A stretch of DNA of 24,652 nt from Deltaproteobacteria bacterium RIFOXYA12_FULL_61_11 (lineage in GTDB: Bacteria > Bdellovibrionota_F > JAHFAK01 > YA12-FULL-61-11), in contig MGSU01000337.1 in assembly GCA_001799195.1 (NCBI GenBank), positions 1 to 24,652 on the forward strand. Direction: 5' to 3'. Under the pieces are notes generated by a model, which did no database searches, had not been told where the DNA came from, and was given only the letters and a program-made list of their open reading frames with translations. Made by a program: the position numbers and the translations under genes. This document shows, piece by piece, positions 16,713-24,623 of this stretch. How positions within the stretch are numbered: the first letter of the stretch is position 1; each line of letters begins with the position of its first letter.

Positions 16713-16742
16713 ATGACAACCGGTTGTCGGCTGCGCTATACT
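16713..16742 (+). promoter_or_regulatory. Sigma-70-like promoter for the dockerin lipoprotein
   Basis: ATGACA at 16713-16718 and TATACT at 16737-16742 are 18 bases apart; the -10 ends 31 bases before ATG 16774. The spacer carries the palindrome described next. Confidence 0.55.
16715..16728. promoter_or_regulatory. 14-bp perfect palindrome inside promoter
   Basis: GACAACCGGTTGTC is its own reverse complement. It overlaps the last four bases of the -35 box and the first part of the spacer, where a bound dimer would block RNA polymerase. It is a strong operator candidate; the regulator is unknown. Confidence 0.5.
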
Positions 16743-16773
16743 TGCAACGGATCGGCAACCCCGAAGCGAGAGC

Positions 16774-18060
16774 ATGCTGTCCTATCGCCCCCTCGTTCTC
16801 ATCTTCTGCTGCTGCTTGGCCTGTATGGAACAGGGCGAGGAGTGGAAGACTCCGCCACCCGAGGATTCGTCTACGGGCATCGTTCCCGTGCCGCCGGCTC
16901 CGATCATCAAATATGCAGATCTCGACGACAGCGGACGGATCGAGAAGGCCGATGCCGACCTCTTCGACAAGGTCCTCGACGGTGACATGAGCAGCGCGGA
17001 CCCAGCCACGATGGCAGAACTGCTCAAGCGTATGGATCTGAACCAGGACGGCGCGGTCAACGAGCTGGACCGCCGCATGCTCGACGAATACCTGCTCGGC
17101 AACATCAAGGCGTTCCCAGTGCGCCAGATCCGTTACGGCGATGTGAACCTCGATGGCTGGGTCAATGACCGCGACGTGGACAAGGCCAAGGAAGTAGTGC
17201 GCAACCCGGGCGCGGTGCATGCCGGCAACCGGGTCGCAGCCGACGTGGACGACGATGGCGCCTTCACCGGACACGACGTGCAAATCCTCAGGCTCTACCT
17301 CGCCGATATCCTCACCTCGCTCCCCTTCAAGGTCGTGCCCGGCGATCTGAACTTCGACAAGAAGTACGATGGTGAGGACTATGCCCTAGCGTCTCAGATC
17401 CTTCGCGGAGGTCAAGATTACGATTTGCTCGAGACGCGGCTCAGTGGAACCAAGGACGAGGTCGTGCGGATCATGGCGCTGGACGTCAACCGCAACGGCA
17501 AGATCGGACCCTTGCTCGACCCCTTCGACGAGGCCATCCTCCTCGATTACCTGAAGAAACTCATCGCAGAGTTGCCGCACGACATCTATTTCGGCGACCT
17601 CGACGCCGATGGGAAGGTCACCGACGCGGATCTTACCCAGGCTCGCTCCCTCATAGAAGCCGACAGCGTGCCCGAGCTGGCCAGCGAGTTCCTGGCCCTG
17701 AACGTCAACCGCGACTTCGACGACAAGGGGAAGCCCTTGACCGAGGCGCGAGTCGATCGCCTGGACCTGACCTTGCTCGAACTGGCCGTCGAGGCCGAAC
17801 AGAATCATTTCGCGCAAGGCCAGACCACGTGCCGCTACGGCGACTTGAATCTGGACTTCCTCGTCGATCAGAGGGATCTCGCACTCTTGCAGAGTTATAT
17901 CCAAGGTACCGCTCTACCGGAAGACCTGTGTCTCATGCCGGCCGCCGACCTCGACCTCGATGGCAGCCTGAGCGCCGAGGACGAGGCGCTGCTGCGAGCG
18001 AAACTCGAAGGCACGCTCGAAGGTGGCCACTTCCCCGGAGAAGTGGGTTTGGGGGACTGA
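16774..18060 (+). CDS. Lipoprotein made of ten dockerin/EF-hand-like calcium repeats
   Basis: A 428-residue protein. The signal peptide ends in CCCLAC (probable lipid Cys17), then a Pro-rich linker to about residue 44. The rest is a chain of ten loop-helix repeats of the dockerin type, with D-x-D/N-x-D/N-G loops followed by a helix: examples are ADLDDSGRIEKADADLF, MDLNQDGAVNELDRRML, GDVNLDGWVNDRDVDKA, ADVDDDGAFTGHDVQIL, GDLDADGKVTDADLTQA and ADLDLDGSLSAEDEALL. Several units drift from the loop consensus (GDLNFDKKYDGEDYALA, GDLNLDFLVDQRDLALL), and one (about 305-330) carries an insertion. Dockerins normally have two repeats and bind cohesins; ten repeats with no enzyme domain suggest a calcium-dependent surface scaffold. 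No cohesin is visible in the window. Start ATG 16774 has a modest GCGAGAG ribosome site. Confidence 0.85.
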   Translation: MLSYRPLVLIFCCCLACMEQGEEWKTPPPEDSSTGIVPVPPAPIIKYADLDDSGRIEKADADLFDKVLDGDMSSADPATMAELLKRMDLNQDGAVNELDRRMLDEYLLGNIKAFPVRQIRYGDVNLDGWVNDRDVDKAKEVVRNPGAVHAGNRVAADVDDDGAFTGHDVQILRLYLADILTSLPFKVVPGDLNFDKKYDGEDYALASQILRGGQDYDLLETRLSGTKDEVVRIMALDVNRNGKIGPLLDPFDEAILLDYLKKLIAELPHDIYFGDLDADGKVTDADLTQARSLIEADSVPELASEFLALNVNRDFDDKGKPLTEARVDRLDLTLLELAVEAEQNHFAQGQTTCRYGDLNLDFLVDQRDLALLQSYIQGTALPEDLCLMPAADLDLDGSLSAEDEALLRAKLEGTLEGGHFPGEVGLGD

Positions 18061-18163
18061 AGCTGACCTCCCTCTTCCCTTCGAGGAAAGACGAACATGC
18101 GAACAGGGAATTTCTCAGACTGTTCAGGGGTTCGGCAGAGACGGGGGCGTTCCCAGAGAGGCT

Positions 18164-19672
18164 TCAGTCGGCCTGGTAGAGCGGCTTCATATCTTCTTCA
18201 ATCACCCGGATCAAGAGATTGTCCAGGCGTTCGACCTGGTAGCCGGTGATGTCCGGGGTGATGTGCGAACCGCCGACACCGGAATCGTCGGTCAGGAAAA
18301 TGTATTGGCCCTGGGTCGCCACGGCGATGTGCCGGAACAGGAACTCGGTGCTCTTGTTGATGCCCGAGGCAGCAATGGGGTAGATCTTGACCCCGGCTTC
18401 CTGCGCGTCGGCGATGCCCTCGACATAGGTGTACTCTTCGTCGTCGTACATGTTCGGGGGAGCATCGGCAACCAGGAAGCACAGCCTCGAGCGCGCATCG
18501 GTCTTCCAGCTCAAGTCCGAGAAGGTCTTTGCGAGGGCTTCGTTGAGAGCTTCGGGGAAGTCGCCGCCGCCCGAGGCGAAGGTACTGCCGAGGCGATCGT
18601 GGAAGATGTCGAGATCTGACGTGAAATCATACACTTTCGTGACATATTGGTCTCCACGGTCCTTGTAGAAGACCACGGCCATGCGCACGTCGTCCGAGCT
18701 GGTGTCGAGTTTGACCGTGTGGACGATGTCCCGGAGCTCTGCCTGGAGGTACTCGAGCTCGTCACCCATGCTGCCGGTAGTGTCGATCACGAAGGCCAAG
18801 TCCAGGGCCGGTTTCGCCGCGCGCACGTAGGAGGTCGTGAGCTTGAACTCGTGGAAGGTCTTGAGGCTCTCGTCCGCTTTGCGGCTGCTCAGGTCGGCCG
18901 TGACCTCGCTCTCGCCGTAGGTTACCGCCAGACGCAGGGTCTCGGGCACCTCGGCCGGGTCGCCCTGGACGAACCACACCACCTTGCCCTGGGGAGAGGT
19001 CCGACCGTCGTAGAGAGTGTTGTCCCCGGCCGAGAGCACGAACCTGGTGCTCGGCACGGGTTGATCGTTGGCACCCTTGACCAGGAAGGTCACCCTGGTG
19101 TCGTAGTCGAGGGCCCAGTCGCTCTGGTACTCGGGATACCGGTCGATGAAGGTGAGGAAGTCGTCGTAGTTCTCGAGGTCGTTCCAGATTGCGGCGGTGA
19201 GTACCCCGGATTGGGTCTCGGGATCCTCCGGTTCTGCCGGGTCCTCGGGCGCTTCATCGGTCACTTCGGTCGGTTCACCGTCTTCATCGAGGGGGGCCTC
19301 GGGAGGCGTGGGTGAGGGTGATTCATCATCTCCGCCTGCAGTCGTAGAGGACGCTTCGGTGGGGGGCATGCCGGGCTCGCCGGATTTCGTACTCGTCGAT
19401 GGCGCCATGGGTGCGGTACTAGCGCTACCCGAATCCTCAGCGGCGTAGCTCGCGTCCGCGTGAGCGCCCTCGCCGTCCCCGCCAGCTATACTCGGATCGG
19501 TCGGGCTATTGGTATTGGTCGTTTGTTCGACCGAGCCGTCTGTGGCCTCATCGGAGAGCGCTTCTGAGGCATTTGCGGTCTCGTCCTTCGAGGCCTCCTC
19601 GAGCACATCGCAACCGAGCCAGAACACACCGAGAAATAGCATGATAAGAACGTGTTGCAGTATCTGTCGCAT
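18164..19672 (-). CDS. Lipoprotein with von Willebrand factor A domain
   Basis: A 502-residue exported protein. ATG 19672 follows AGGGGG at about eight bases. The signal peptide ends at FWLGC (Cys21; Trp at -3 is unusual for a lipobox). Residues about 22-155 are a low-complexity Ser/Thr/Glu/Pro/Asp linker. About 157-285 is a beta-rich domain (TRVTFLVKGANDQPVPSTRF onwards) resembling a carboxypeptidase-regulatory or Ig-like insert. The VWA domain (about 288-495) has the metal site DTTGSMGDE (D297, S301) plus ASGGGDFPEALNEAL and VADAPPN, fitting the subgroup of VWA proteins with a D-x-T-G-S motif. Likely role: metal-dependent protein binding at the cell surface. It converges with the dockerin gene across 103 bases (18061-18163), where no terminator hairpin is clear. 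Confidence 0.87.
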   Translation of the reverse strand: MRQILQHVLIMLFLGVFWLGCDVLEEASKDETANASEALSDEATDGSVEQTTNTNSPTDPSIAGGDGEGAHADASYAAEDSGSASTAPMAPSTSTKSGEPGMPPTEASSTTAGGDDESPSPTPPEAPLDEDGEPTEVTDEAPEDPAEPEDPETQSGVLTAAIWNDLENYDDFLTFIDRYPEYQSDWALDYDTRVTFLVKGANDQPVPSTRFVLSAGDNTLYDGRTSPQGKVVWFVQGDPAEVPETLRLAVTYGESEVTADLSSRKADESLKTFHEFKLTTSYVRAAKPALDLAFVIDTTGSMGDELEYLQAELRDIVHTVKLDTSSDDVRMAVVFYKDRGDQYVTKVYDFTSDLDIFHDRLGSTFASGGGDFPEALNEALAKTFSDLSWKTDARSRLCFLVADAPPNMYDDEEYTYVEGIADAQEAGVKIYPIAASGINKSTEFLFRHIAVATQGQYIFLTDDSGVGGSHITPDITGYQVERLDNLLIRVIEEDMKPLYQAD

Positions 19673-19707
19673 GGTCTTACCCCCTTGGGTCGTAGAGAAC
19701 CTGGCGC

Positions 19708-19735
19708 AGTATACCAGAACGGCCGGCCTTGGCGA
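19708..19735 (-). promoter_or_regulatory. Putative promoter for the VWA lipoprotein
   Basis: On the reverse strand a strong TATACT -10 lies at 19713-19708 and a weak TCGCCA -35 at 19735-19730, 16 bases apart. The -10 is 35 bases before the start codon at 19672. Confidence 0.4.
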
Positions 19736-19846
19736 CCACCTGAGAGTATTTTTTCATAACAATTGTCTCCAACGACGGCAGCTTGCGTTCGACCGACCGG
19801 GGGTGCTAGGAAGGCGAGGCGACCCGATCCGGCGAGAGGTGGTAGG

Positions 19847-20377
19847 ATGATGCAGTTCTTCGGCCGGCAACCTGTGCTGGGCAAAGAGGTCTTCATCGCG
19901 CCGGGCGCGGTGGTGCTCGGAGCGGTCGAGTTGGGCGACGAAGCGAGCGTCTGGTTCGGCTGCGTGCTGCGCGGCGATGTCGACGCGATCAGCATCGGTG
20001 CGAGCACCAATGTCCAGGATCTCTCGATGCTCCACGTCACGCGCGGTTTTCCCTTGACCCTGGGGCGGGGGGTGACCGTGGGACACCGCTGCCTGCTGCA
20101 CGGTTGCACCGTGGGGGACGATTGCCTGTTGGGTATGGGCTCCATCGTGTGCGATGGGGCGGTGCTCGCGCCCGGGACCCTGCTCGGAGCGGGCAGTCTG
20201 GTCCCTCCGGGCAAGTCCTTCCCGCCCGGGGTCCTGCTCCTCGGCAGTCCGGCCAAAGTGGTGCGCGAGTTGTCCGCCGAAGAACGCGAACACCTCCGCC
20301 GGCAGGCCGTCAACTACAGAGAATACGCCCGGCAGTATCGTTCCGGGCTTGGAGGCACGACCGATGAGAGAAGCTGA
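19847..20377 (+). CDS. Gamma-carbonic-anhydrase-family left-handed beta-helix protein
   Basis: A 176-residue cytosolic hexapeptide-repeat protein of the gamma-CA/YrdA group. The metal ligands are in place: His63 (LSMLHV), His80 (TVGH) and His85 (LLHGC), with Arg42/Asp44 (VLRGDVD) and Gln57/Asp58 (NVQD) as in the archaeal Cam enzyme. The C-terminus has the family's GSPAKVVREL followed by a helix. Start ATG 19847 follows AGAGG; ATG 19850 is an alternative. Many members do not show carbonic anhydrase activity, so the exact reaction is open. It overlaps the HEAT-repeat gene by 14 bases, implying coupled translation. Confidence 0.88.
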   Translation: MMQFFGRQPVLGKEVFIAPGAVVLGAVELGDEASVWFGCVLRGDVDAISIGASTNVQDLSMLHVTRGFPLTLGRGVTVGHRCLLHGCTVGDDCLLGMGSIVCDGAVLAPGTLLGAGSLVPPGKSFPPGVLLLGSPAKVVRELSAEEREHLRRQAVNYREYARQYRSGLGGTTDERS

Positions 20378-20795
20378 ACCCGGACTCTCCGCTTCCGACG
20401 ACCTCCTCCAGCTTGACACTCCCGAGCTGGCTTCCATGCTCGCCTGCGTTGGGGTGTCAGCTCTGGTCGAGGCCATGTGCGCCCTCGGCCGTCCGTTCCA
20501 GAGTTTACCTGACTTGCTGTGCTCCGCGGATTTCCGGGCACGTCTCGGGGCTATGACCGTGCTCGAAGAACTAGTCGGCCGTTCGCGACCGGTGGCCTTC
20601 GAGTTGGTGTCTCCGATCCTCGCTCGGTACTCCACGCAACCACCCACGGTGAGGGGTGATCTCGCCTACGTACTCGGGCTCACAGGTGGAGAGGAAGCCC
20701 GGAAGGGACTGTCCGAGGCTTTGGCGTGTGAGAACGACCCCGAGGTGCGAGAGGCCCTCGACGAGGCCTTGTCAGAGTTGGGAACCGGGGGGTGA
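20364..20795 (+). CDS. HEAT-repeat-like protein, 143 aa
   Basis: A small helical protein with no signal peptide or membrane segment. ATG 20364 lies inside the end of the gamma-CA gene and follows GGAGG at eight bases. The C-terminal half is HEAT-like: RARLGAMTVLEELVG, PVAFELVSPILARYS, VRGDLAYVLGLTGGEEARKGL and DPEVREALDEALSEL, about two to three helix pairs with the typical DPxVRxALxxAL. The N-terminal 60 residues form a separate helical region that I do not recognise. A role as a protein-interaction adaptor for the upstream gene product is inferred from overlap only. Its last 24 bases overlap the end of the opposite-strand methyltransferase gene. Confidence 0.7.
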   Translation: MREAEPGLSASDDLLQLDTPELASMLACVGVSALVEAMCALGRPFQSLPDLLCSADFRARLGAMTVLEELVGRSRPVAFELVSPILARYSTQPPTVRGDLAYVLGLTGGEEARKGLSEALACENDPEVREALDEALSELGTGG

Positions 20796-21986
20796 TGCTG
20801 CTGCCTCACCGCCTCGCCGACGACTGCCCTCGTACAGGTCGAAACGGGCGAAGGTGCAGGGCAGTTCCCCATTGCGCAGGGCCACGCGGGCCGAGGTGCG
20901 CAGGCCGATCGAACGCAGAGCCTCCCTACCGCCGAACAAGATCCAGGCCGTGTAACCATTCCAGCGCTGTTTGAGCGTGTTCCCAAGTTCTTGGTAGAAC
21001 AGCCCGAGTTGTTCGAGTTGCAGCCGTTCACCATAGGGAGGGTTGCAGACCAGGGTACCCTCGGTGCTCGGGGGAGGGAGTTCGGCGAAGGGGCAGGTCC
21101 GGACCTCGACCACCTTCTCGAGCCCCGCTGCCTGGAGGTTCTGGCGGGTCTTCCGGGTCGCGGTGGGCGAGAGATCGGCGGCGAGGATCGTCGTGGACAC
21201 TTTCTTGCGGGCTGTGCGGGCCTCCTCTCTCAGCTCGGAGAACTCCTTGCGGCGGTGTCCCGGCCAACGCTGGAAAGGAAATTCCTTCCTGAAGGATCCC
21301 GGGCCGATGCCCGTGGCGAGGAGGGCGGCCTCGATGGCAATGGTCCCGGACCCGCACATGGGGTCGACCAAGGGCGTGGAACCGTCCCAGCCTGTCAAAG
21401 CCACCATGCCGGCTGCCAGGGTTTCCCCGAGCGGAGCACCTCCTTGCGTGATGCGATACCCCCGACGGGCGAGACTCTCCCCGCTGCTGTTGATGGCCAG
21501 GTCACAGCGGTCTTCGGCGAGATGGAGGTGCAGTTCGAGGTCCGGGCGCTGGAGGTCGATCGATGGACGGCCCCCTCGGGTTTTGCGCAACCGATCGACC
21601 ACCGCGTCTTTGACCACGAGGAGCGGGAAATGGGTGTTCGGAAAACACTCGGCTTGGACGAAGCCGCGCACGGCGAAGGTGGAGTTTGGACCGAGATGGT
21701 CCTCCCAGGGAATGGCCGAGGCTCCGGCGTAGAGGTCCTCGCGCGAGCGCACGGGAAAAGAGGTCAGGGGTACCAGGACCTTGATCGCGGTACGCAGCCA
21801 GAGATTGGCCTGGTACAGCAGCAGTTCGTCGCCTAGACAGCGCACGGCCCGGCGGGAAGGTTCGACCGCTGCGGCGCCGAGCGAGGTCAGTTCCGCGGCG
21901 AGGACGTGTTCCAGACCCGTCAAGGTGGTCACGACCAGGGGGAGACCGCCTGGCATCGAGACGGGACTGTGGGGGTGGTCAGTCAA
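20772..21986 (-). CDS. rlmL: THUMP-domain 23S rRNA guanine-N2 methyltransferase, RlmL type
   Basis: A 404-residue cytosolic RNA methyltransferase. Residues about 15-60 match the family's N-terminus (LVVTTLTGLEHVLAAELTSLGA), a THUMP domain follows to about 165, and the Rossmann methyltransferase has SAM motif DPMCGSGT (208-215) and catalytic NPPYGE (315-320), the N-P-P-Y that selects an exocyclic amine. The expected product is m2G in 23S rRNA helix 74 (E. coli G2445). It lacks the second RlmK half of the E. coli fusion, as in Bacillus YpsC-type proteins. TTG 21986, preceded by AGGA, overlaps the end of the HTH gene by 8 bases; ATG 21956 fits the family N-terminus equally well but has no ribosome site. 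Third gene of the C25-HTH operon. Confidence 0.87.
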   Translation of the reverse strand: MTDHPHSPVSMPGGLPLVVTTLTGLEHVLAAELTSLGAAAVEPSRRAVRCLGDELLLYQANLWLRTAIKVLVPLTSFPVRSREDLYAGASAIPWEDHLGPNSTFAVRGFVQAECFPNTHFPLLVVKDAVVDRLRKTRGGRPSIDLQRPDLELHLHLAEDRCDLAINSSGESLARRGYRITQGGAPLGETLAAGMVALTGWDGSTPLVDPMCGSGTIAIEAALLATGIGPGSFRKEFPFQRWPGHRRKEFSELREEARTARKKVSTTILAADLSPTATRKTRQNLQAAGLEKVVEVRTCPFAELPPPSTEGTLVCNPPYGERLQLEQLGLFYQELGNTLKQRWNGYTAWILFGGREALRSIGLRTSARVALRNGELPCTFARFDLYEGSRRRGGEAAASPPGSQL

Positions 21987-22746
21987 GGTCGGGTATCCTG
22001 GTCATGTGCCGGAAGAGGTCGAGGGGGACGATGGTGAAATGGAAACTCGCCGGGATGCGCGGGCGGTCTTCCCGGCGGATGAGGGACTCGCGGAACGCGA
22101 GGTCGGTGTATCGTTCGAGGAGTTGTTCGGCCTCCCTTCGGAATTCGTCGTAGGTCTCCTGACTGACCTTGAAATGCCCGACCATGGAGGTGTAATAGCG
22201 GGCGTCATCGAGGTGGTCGAGCAGGAGCCGGGTCAGCTCGTCGAGGTACTCGGGGTAACGTCGGCGCATCCACGGTCCTCCCTGCAGCCAACGCAGCTTG
22301 CCGTAGACCTTGAAGCGCACCCTGTTCTCGGGGTGCAGTTCCAGGAGTCCGAGCTTTTCCAATCGTAACAGGTACTTCAAGGTAGAGGCCGGGCTGAGAT
22401 GATAGTGCTCGGCAATGACCTCCGGCGATTTGCCCTCGAAGAAACAGTCGCGGAAATAATAATAATACTGTGGATGTTCGGCGAAAAACTGCTCCTGTTC
22501 GAGGGAGAAGGAAAACGTGCTGGCAGCCTCCTCGTTGGCGAGATTGACCAAGTCGGGGAAGGTAATGCCCACGGCCTCGCAGAGCTCGACCACGCGCTCG
22601 ATCGAAGCGTTGCCGTCGTGGAAGATGTTTTTAATCGTACTTTCGGAAAAGCTCACCTTCGAGGCCAACTCGCGATAGGTGATCCCGCGCGAACGAAGGA
22701 CCTGTTTGAGGCTGTCGAAGAGTTGACGGGAGTTGAAGGCGTGCAT
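21979..22746 (-). CDS. HTH regulator resembling TIGR02147/DUF4423 proteins
   Basis: A 255-residue predicted DNA-binding protein. Residues about 7-70 are an XRE-type helix-turn-helix (LRSRGITYRELASKVSFSES, then TIKNIFHDGNASIERVVELC). About 80-160 form a winged-helix-like part (SPEVIAEHYHLSPASTLKYL, RLEKLGLLEL, RVRFKVYGKL). The C-terminal 90 residues are mainly helical and end in a beta segment (ASFHFTIVPLDL). The layout recalls the TIGR02147 family, which is expanded in Fibrobacter and Bdellovibrio-type bacteria, but there the XRE part is usually less clear. ATG 22746 lies 8 bases after the peptidase stop and has only a distant GGCGGAA. It may control its own operon; the ligand is unknown. Confidence 0.75.
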   Translation of the reverse strand: MHAFNSRQLFDSLKQVLRSRGITYRELASKVSFSESTIKNIFHDGNASIERVVELCEAVGITFPDLVNLANEEAASTFSFSLEQEQFFAEHPQYYYYFRDCFFEGKSPEVIAEHYHLSPASTLKYLLRLEKLGLLELHPENRVRFKVYGKLRWLQGGPWMRRRYPEYLDELTRLLLDHLDDARYYTSMVGHFKVSQETYDEFRREAEQLLERYTDLAFRESLIRREDRPRIPASFHFTIVPLDLFRHMTRIPDLD

Positions 22747-22754
22747 GGGGAGGA

Positions 22755-24587
22755 TTATTCCGCCGCGACCGGACCGTGGAGGGGGAGTGCGGGGTCTCCG
22801 AACAGGGTCAGTTGGTAGTAGACCCAGCGCATGGCCGTTCCGGCGAGCAGCCCGAGGTTCTGTTCCTTGGAAAAGTGGTTCAATTCGCCCAGCCGGGTCA
22901 ACCCCTTGCCGAAGCGGCCGTGCCAGAATTGGCGATGGTAGAGGTGGGAGGGACCTTTCAGCGAGTGATCGTCCCCCCAGCCGTACCTGCTGTTACCGAG
23001 GTAGGCGAAGGCTCCGGTCGGGGATGAGACCAGGTTTTCGAGGATGGCGTCGGTGCTCGATACGCTCCCGTAGTGCGACTTGTTGTCGAAGGCCCCGGCA
23101 TAGCACCCCTGGGTGTACCCGAGGAAGGGACGCTGCTCGTTCCCCAGTCCAGTGATGGAACTGTTGGTCAGTTTCATGTTCATGCCGAGGCTGGAATGGC
23201 CGAGGTGGTTGATATAATGGGCTCCTTCTCGGATGGCTTGGAGCAGGGCTGGCGTGGTGAAGGTGTTGTTTTTCTCGTAGAGCTTCTGGAAGGTCGCCCC
23301 GAGGGGGATGCCGGTGGTGATGATGCCGAAGGCGTCCGAGCCCCCGACGAGCTGATCCATATGGTCCCCGCCCCAGATCTTGCCGATCTTGTTGCTGGTC
23401 CAGAGGTATTCTCCGACCATGAGTACCTTGGCACGGTAGGTCAGTTCGGCGCCGCTCTCGAGATAGAGCAGGGTCTTGCGCACGAACTGGTCGAGTTCGG
23501 CGGCGGAATCGATCGGGGCACGGCCCACGGCCAACTCACAGAGCAGATCGACCTCTTTACCGTCGGGACCGTCAGTAGGTTCCCCAAGGATGCCGTTCTT
23601 GTTGAAATCGAAATCGCCGTCGAGGCAACCATAATAGAGATCCGCGGGGATGGTCTTGTCGGTGTATCCCTCGGCTTCCGCGATGAAGCCCACCGCAGGC
23701 ACGACCATGAGTTGTTTGTCATCGGCATCGCCGCCGAGCAGGACCATGCGTGTGCCAAGGGTTCGGTAGGCGTGGGTCAGGAACGCGCGGATCTTCTCTG
23801 CCAGGTTCTTTCCCTGGTACGCGGCGGCAATGTCCTCGGTCAGGACGATGGCACCGGAGAGCCCCCGGGCGCTGTGCGCCGCGAGGAGGTCTTGAAAGCT
23901 GTGGTCGACCGAGGCATCGGCCAGAGCCCGGTTGGTCACGATCAGGTAGTCGGCTGAAGCGTCGCCCGGCTGCTCCGAGACCTCGAGAAGATCGTCGGGA
24001 TTGTCCACCAGGGCGCGCAACCGCTGAAGATCGGCGTTCCGGCGGGGCAGGGCGACCGGCTCGACTTCGTCCTGCCAGGTCACGGAGAGGGTCAGCTCGG
24101 TGGCGACCTCGAGAGCTTGTTCTGCAGGCAGGTAGCGGACGGGGTAGAGGTTCAAGAAAACCACGCGGTGGCCGGCGAGGTACTGTACCTGGAGTTGCGG
24201 CTCGGCCTGGGGGTATGCGGCTCCGGCGCCGTAGATGGCCGGGTCGGGTTGGGGCAACGGGATCGGTCCCTCGAGTTCGGCGGAGAGGGGATGGACGTGG
24301 GAACCGGGACGAAGCGGGGAGGAGAGGTCGAGGACCTCGCGTTCACCGCGATCGAGGTGCGCCGTGGCCGGTATCTTCCCCACGGGGGCGACCAGTGTGA
24401 CGGTATGTACGGGCAGGAGGGGCGCACCGGCGACGTTCAGCCGGGGCAGACCCGGTAGTTCAACGTCGCTATACCCGTGCCAGTCGCTCACGACGGGAGC
24501 GGAGTAATGATAGGTTGAGGTCGTCGTGACGGCTGCGGCCGTCACGCTGAAGAAACTGGCGATGCAGAGGACCACGATGGAATGCAT
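22755..24587 (-). CDS. Secreted gingipain-like (C25) cysteine peptidase
   Basis: A 610-residue exported protein. The N-terminus (IVVLCIASFFSVTAAAVTTT) is a cleavable signal peptide without a lipobox Cys. A propeptide-like beta-rich region (about 20-210) resembles the gingipain pro-domain (LPRLNVAGAPLLPVHTVTL). The peptidase domain starts near DYLIVTNRALAD (about 218); the clan CD dyad is His464 in NHLGHSS and Cys495 in YTQGCYAGAFD, and the end carries LFGDPALPL, usual at the end of C25 domains. An acidic CLDGDFDFNKNG segment could bind calcium. It stops right after the peptidase domain, with no C-terminal sorting domain of the Bacteroidetes type IX system. AGGGGGGG precedes ATG 24587. First gene of the operon with the HTH regulator and RlmL. 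Confidence 0.87.
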   Translation of the reverse strand: MHSIVVLCIASFFSVTAAAVTTTSTYHYSAPVVSDWHGYSDVELPGLPRLNVAGAPLLPVHTVTLVAPVGKIPATAHLDRGEREVLDLSSPLRPGSHVHPLSAELEGPIPLPQPDPAIYGAGAAYPQAEPQLQVQYLAGHRVVFLNLYPVRYLPAEQALEVATELTLSVTWQDEVEPVALPRRNADLQRLRALVDNPDDLLEVSEQPGDASADYLIVTNRALADASVDHSFQDLLAAHSARGLSGAIVLTEDIAAAYQGKNLAEKIRAFLTHAYRTLGTRMVLLGGDADDKQLMVVPAVGFIAEAEGYTDKTIPADLYYGCLDGDFDFNKNGILGEPTDGPDGKEVDLLCELAVGRAPIDSAAELDQFVRKTLLYLESGAELTYRAKVLMVGEYLWTSNKIGKIWGGDHMDQLVGGSDAFGIITTGIPLGATFQKLYEKNNTFTTPALLQAIREGAHYINHLGHSSLGMNMKLTNSSITGLGNEQRPFLGYTQGCYAGAFDNKSHYGSVSSTDAILENLVSSPTGAFAYLGNSRYGWGDDHSLKGPSHLYHRQFWHGRFGKGLTRLGELNHFSKEQNLGLLAGTAMRWVYYQLTLFGDPALPLHGPVAAE

Positions 24588-24623
24588 ATCCCCCCCTTTG
24601 GTTGCTGGCCACGAGCGGAGCGC

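Noticed and set aside
18061-18163. Small gene or terminator between the dockerin and VWA genes
   Set aside because: No start with ribosome site and no stable stem followed by a T-run could be seen on either strand.
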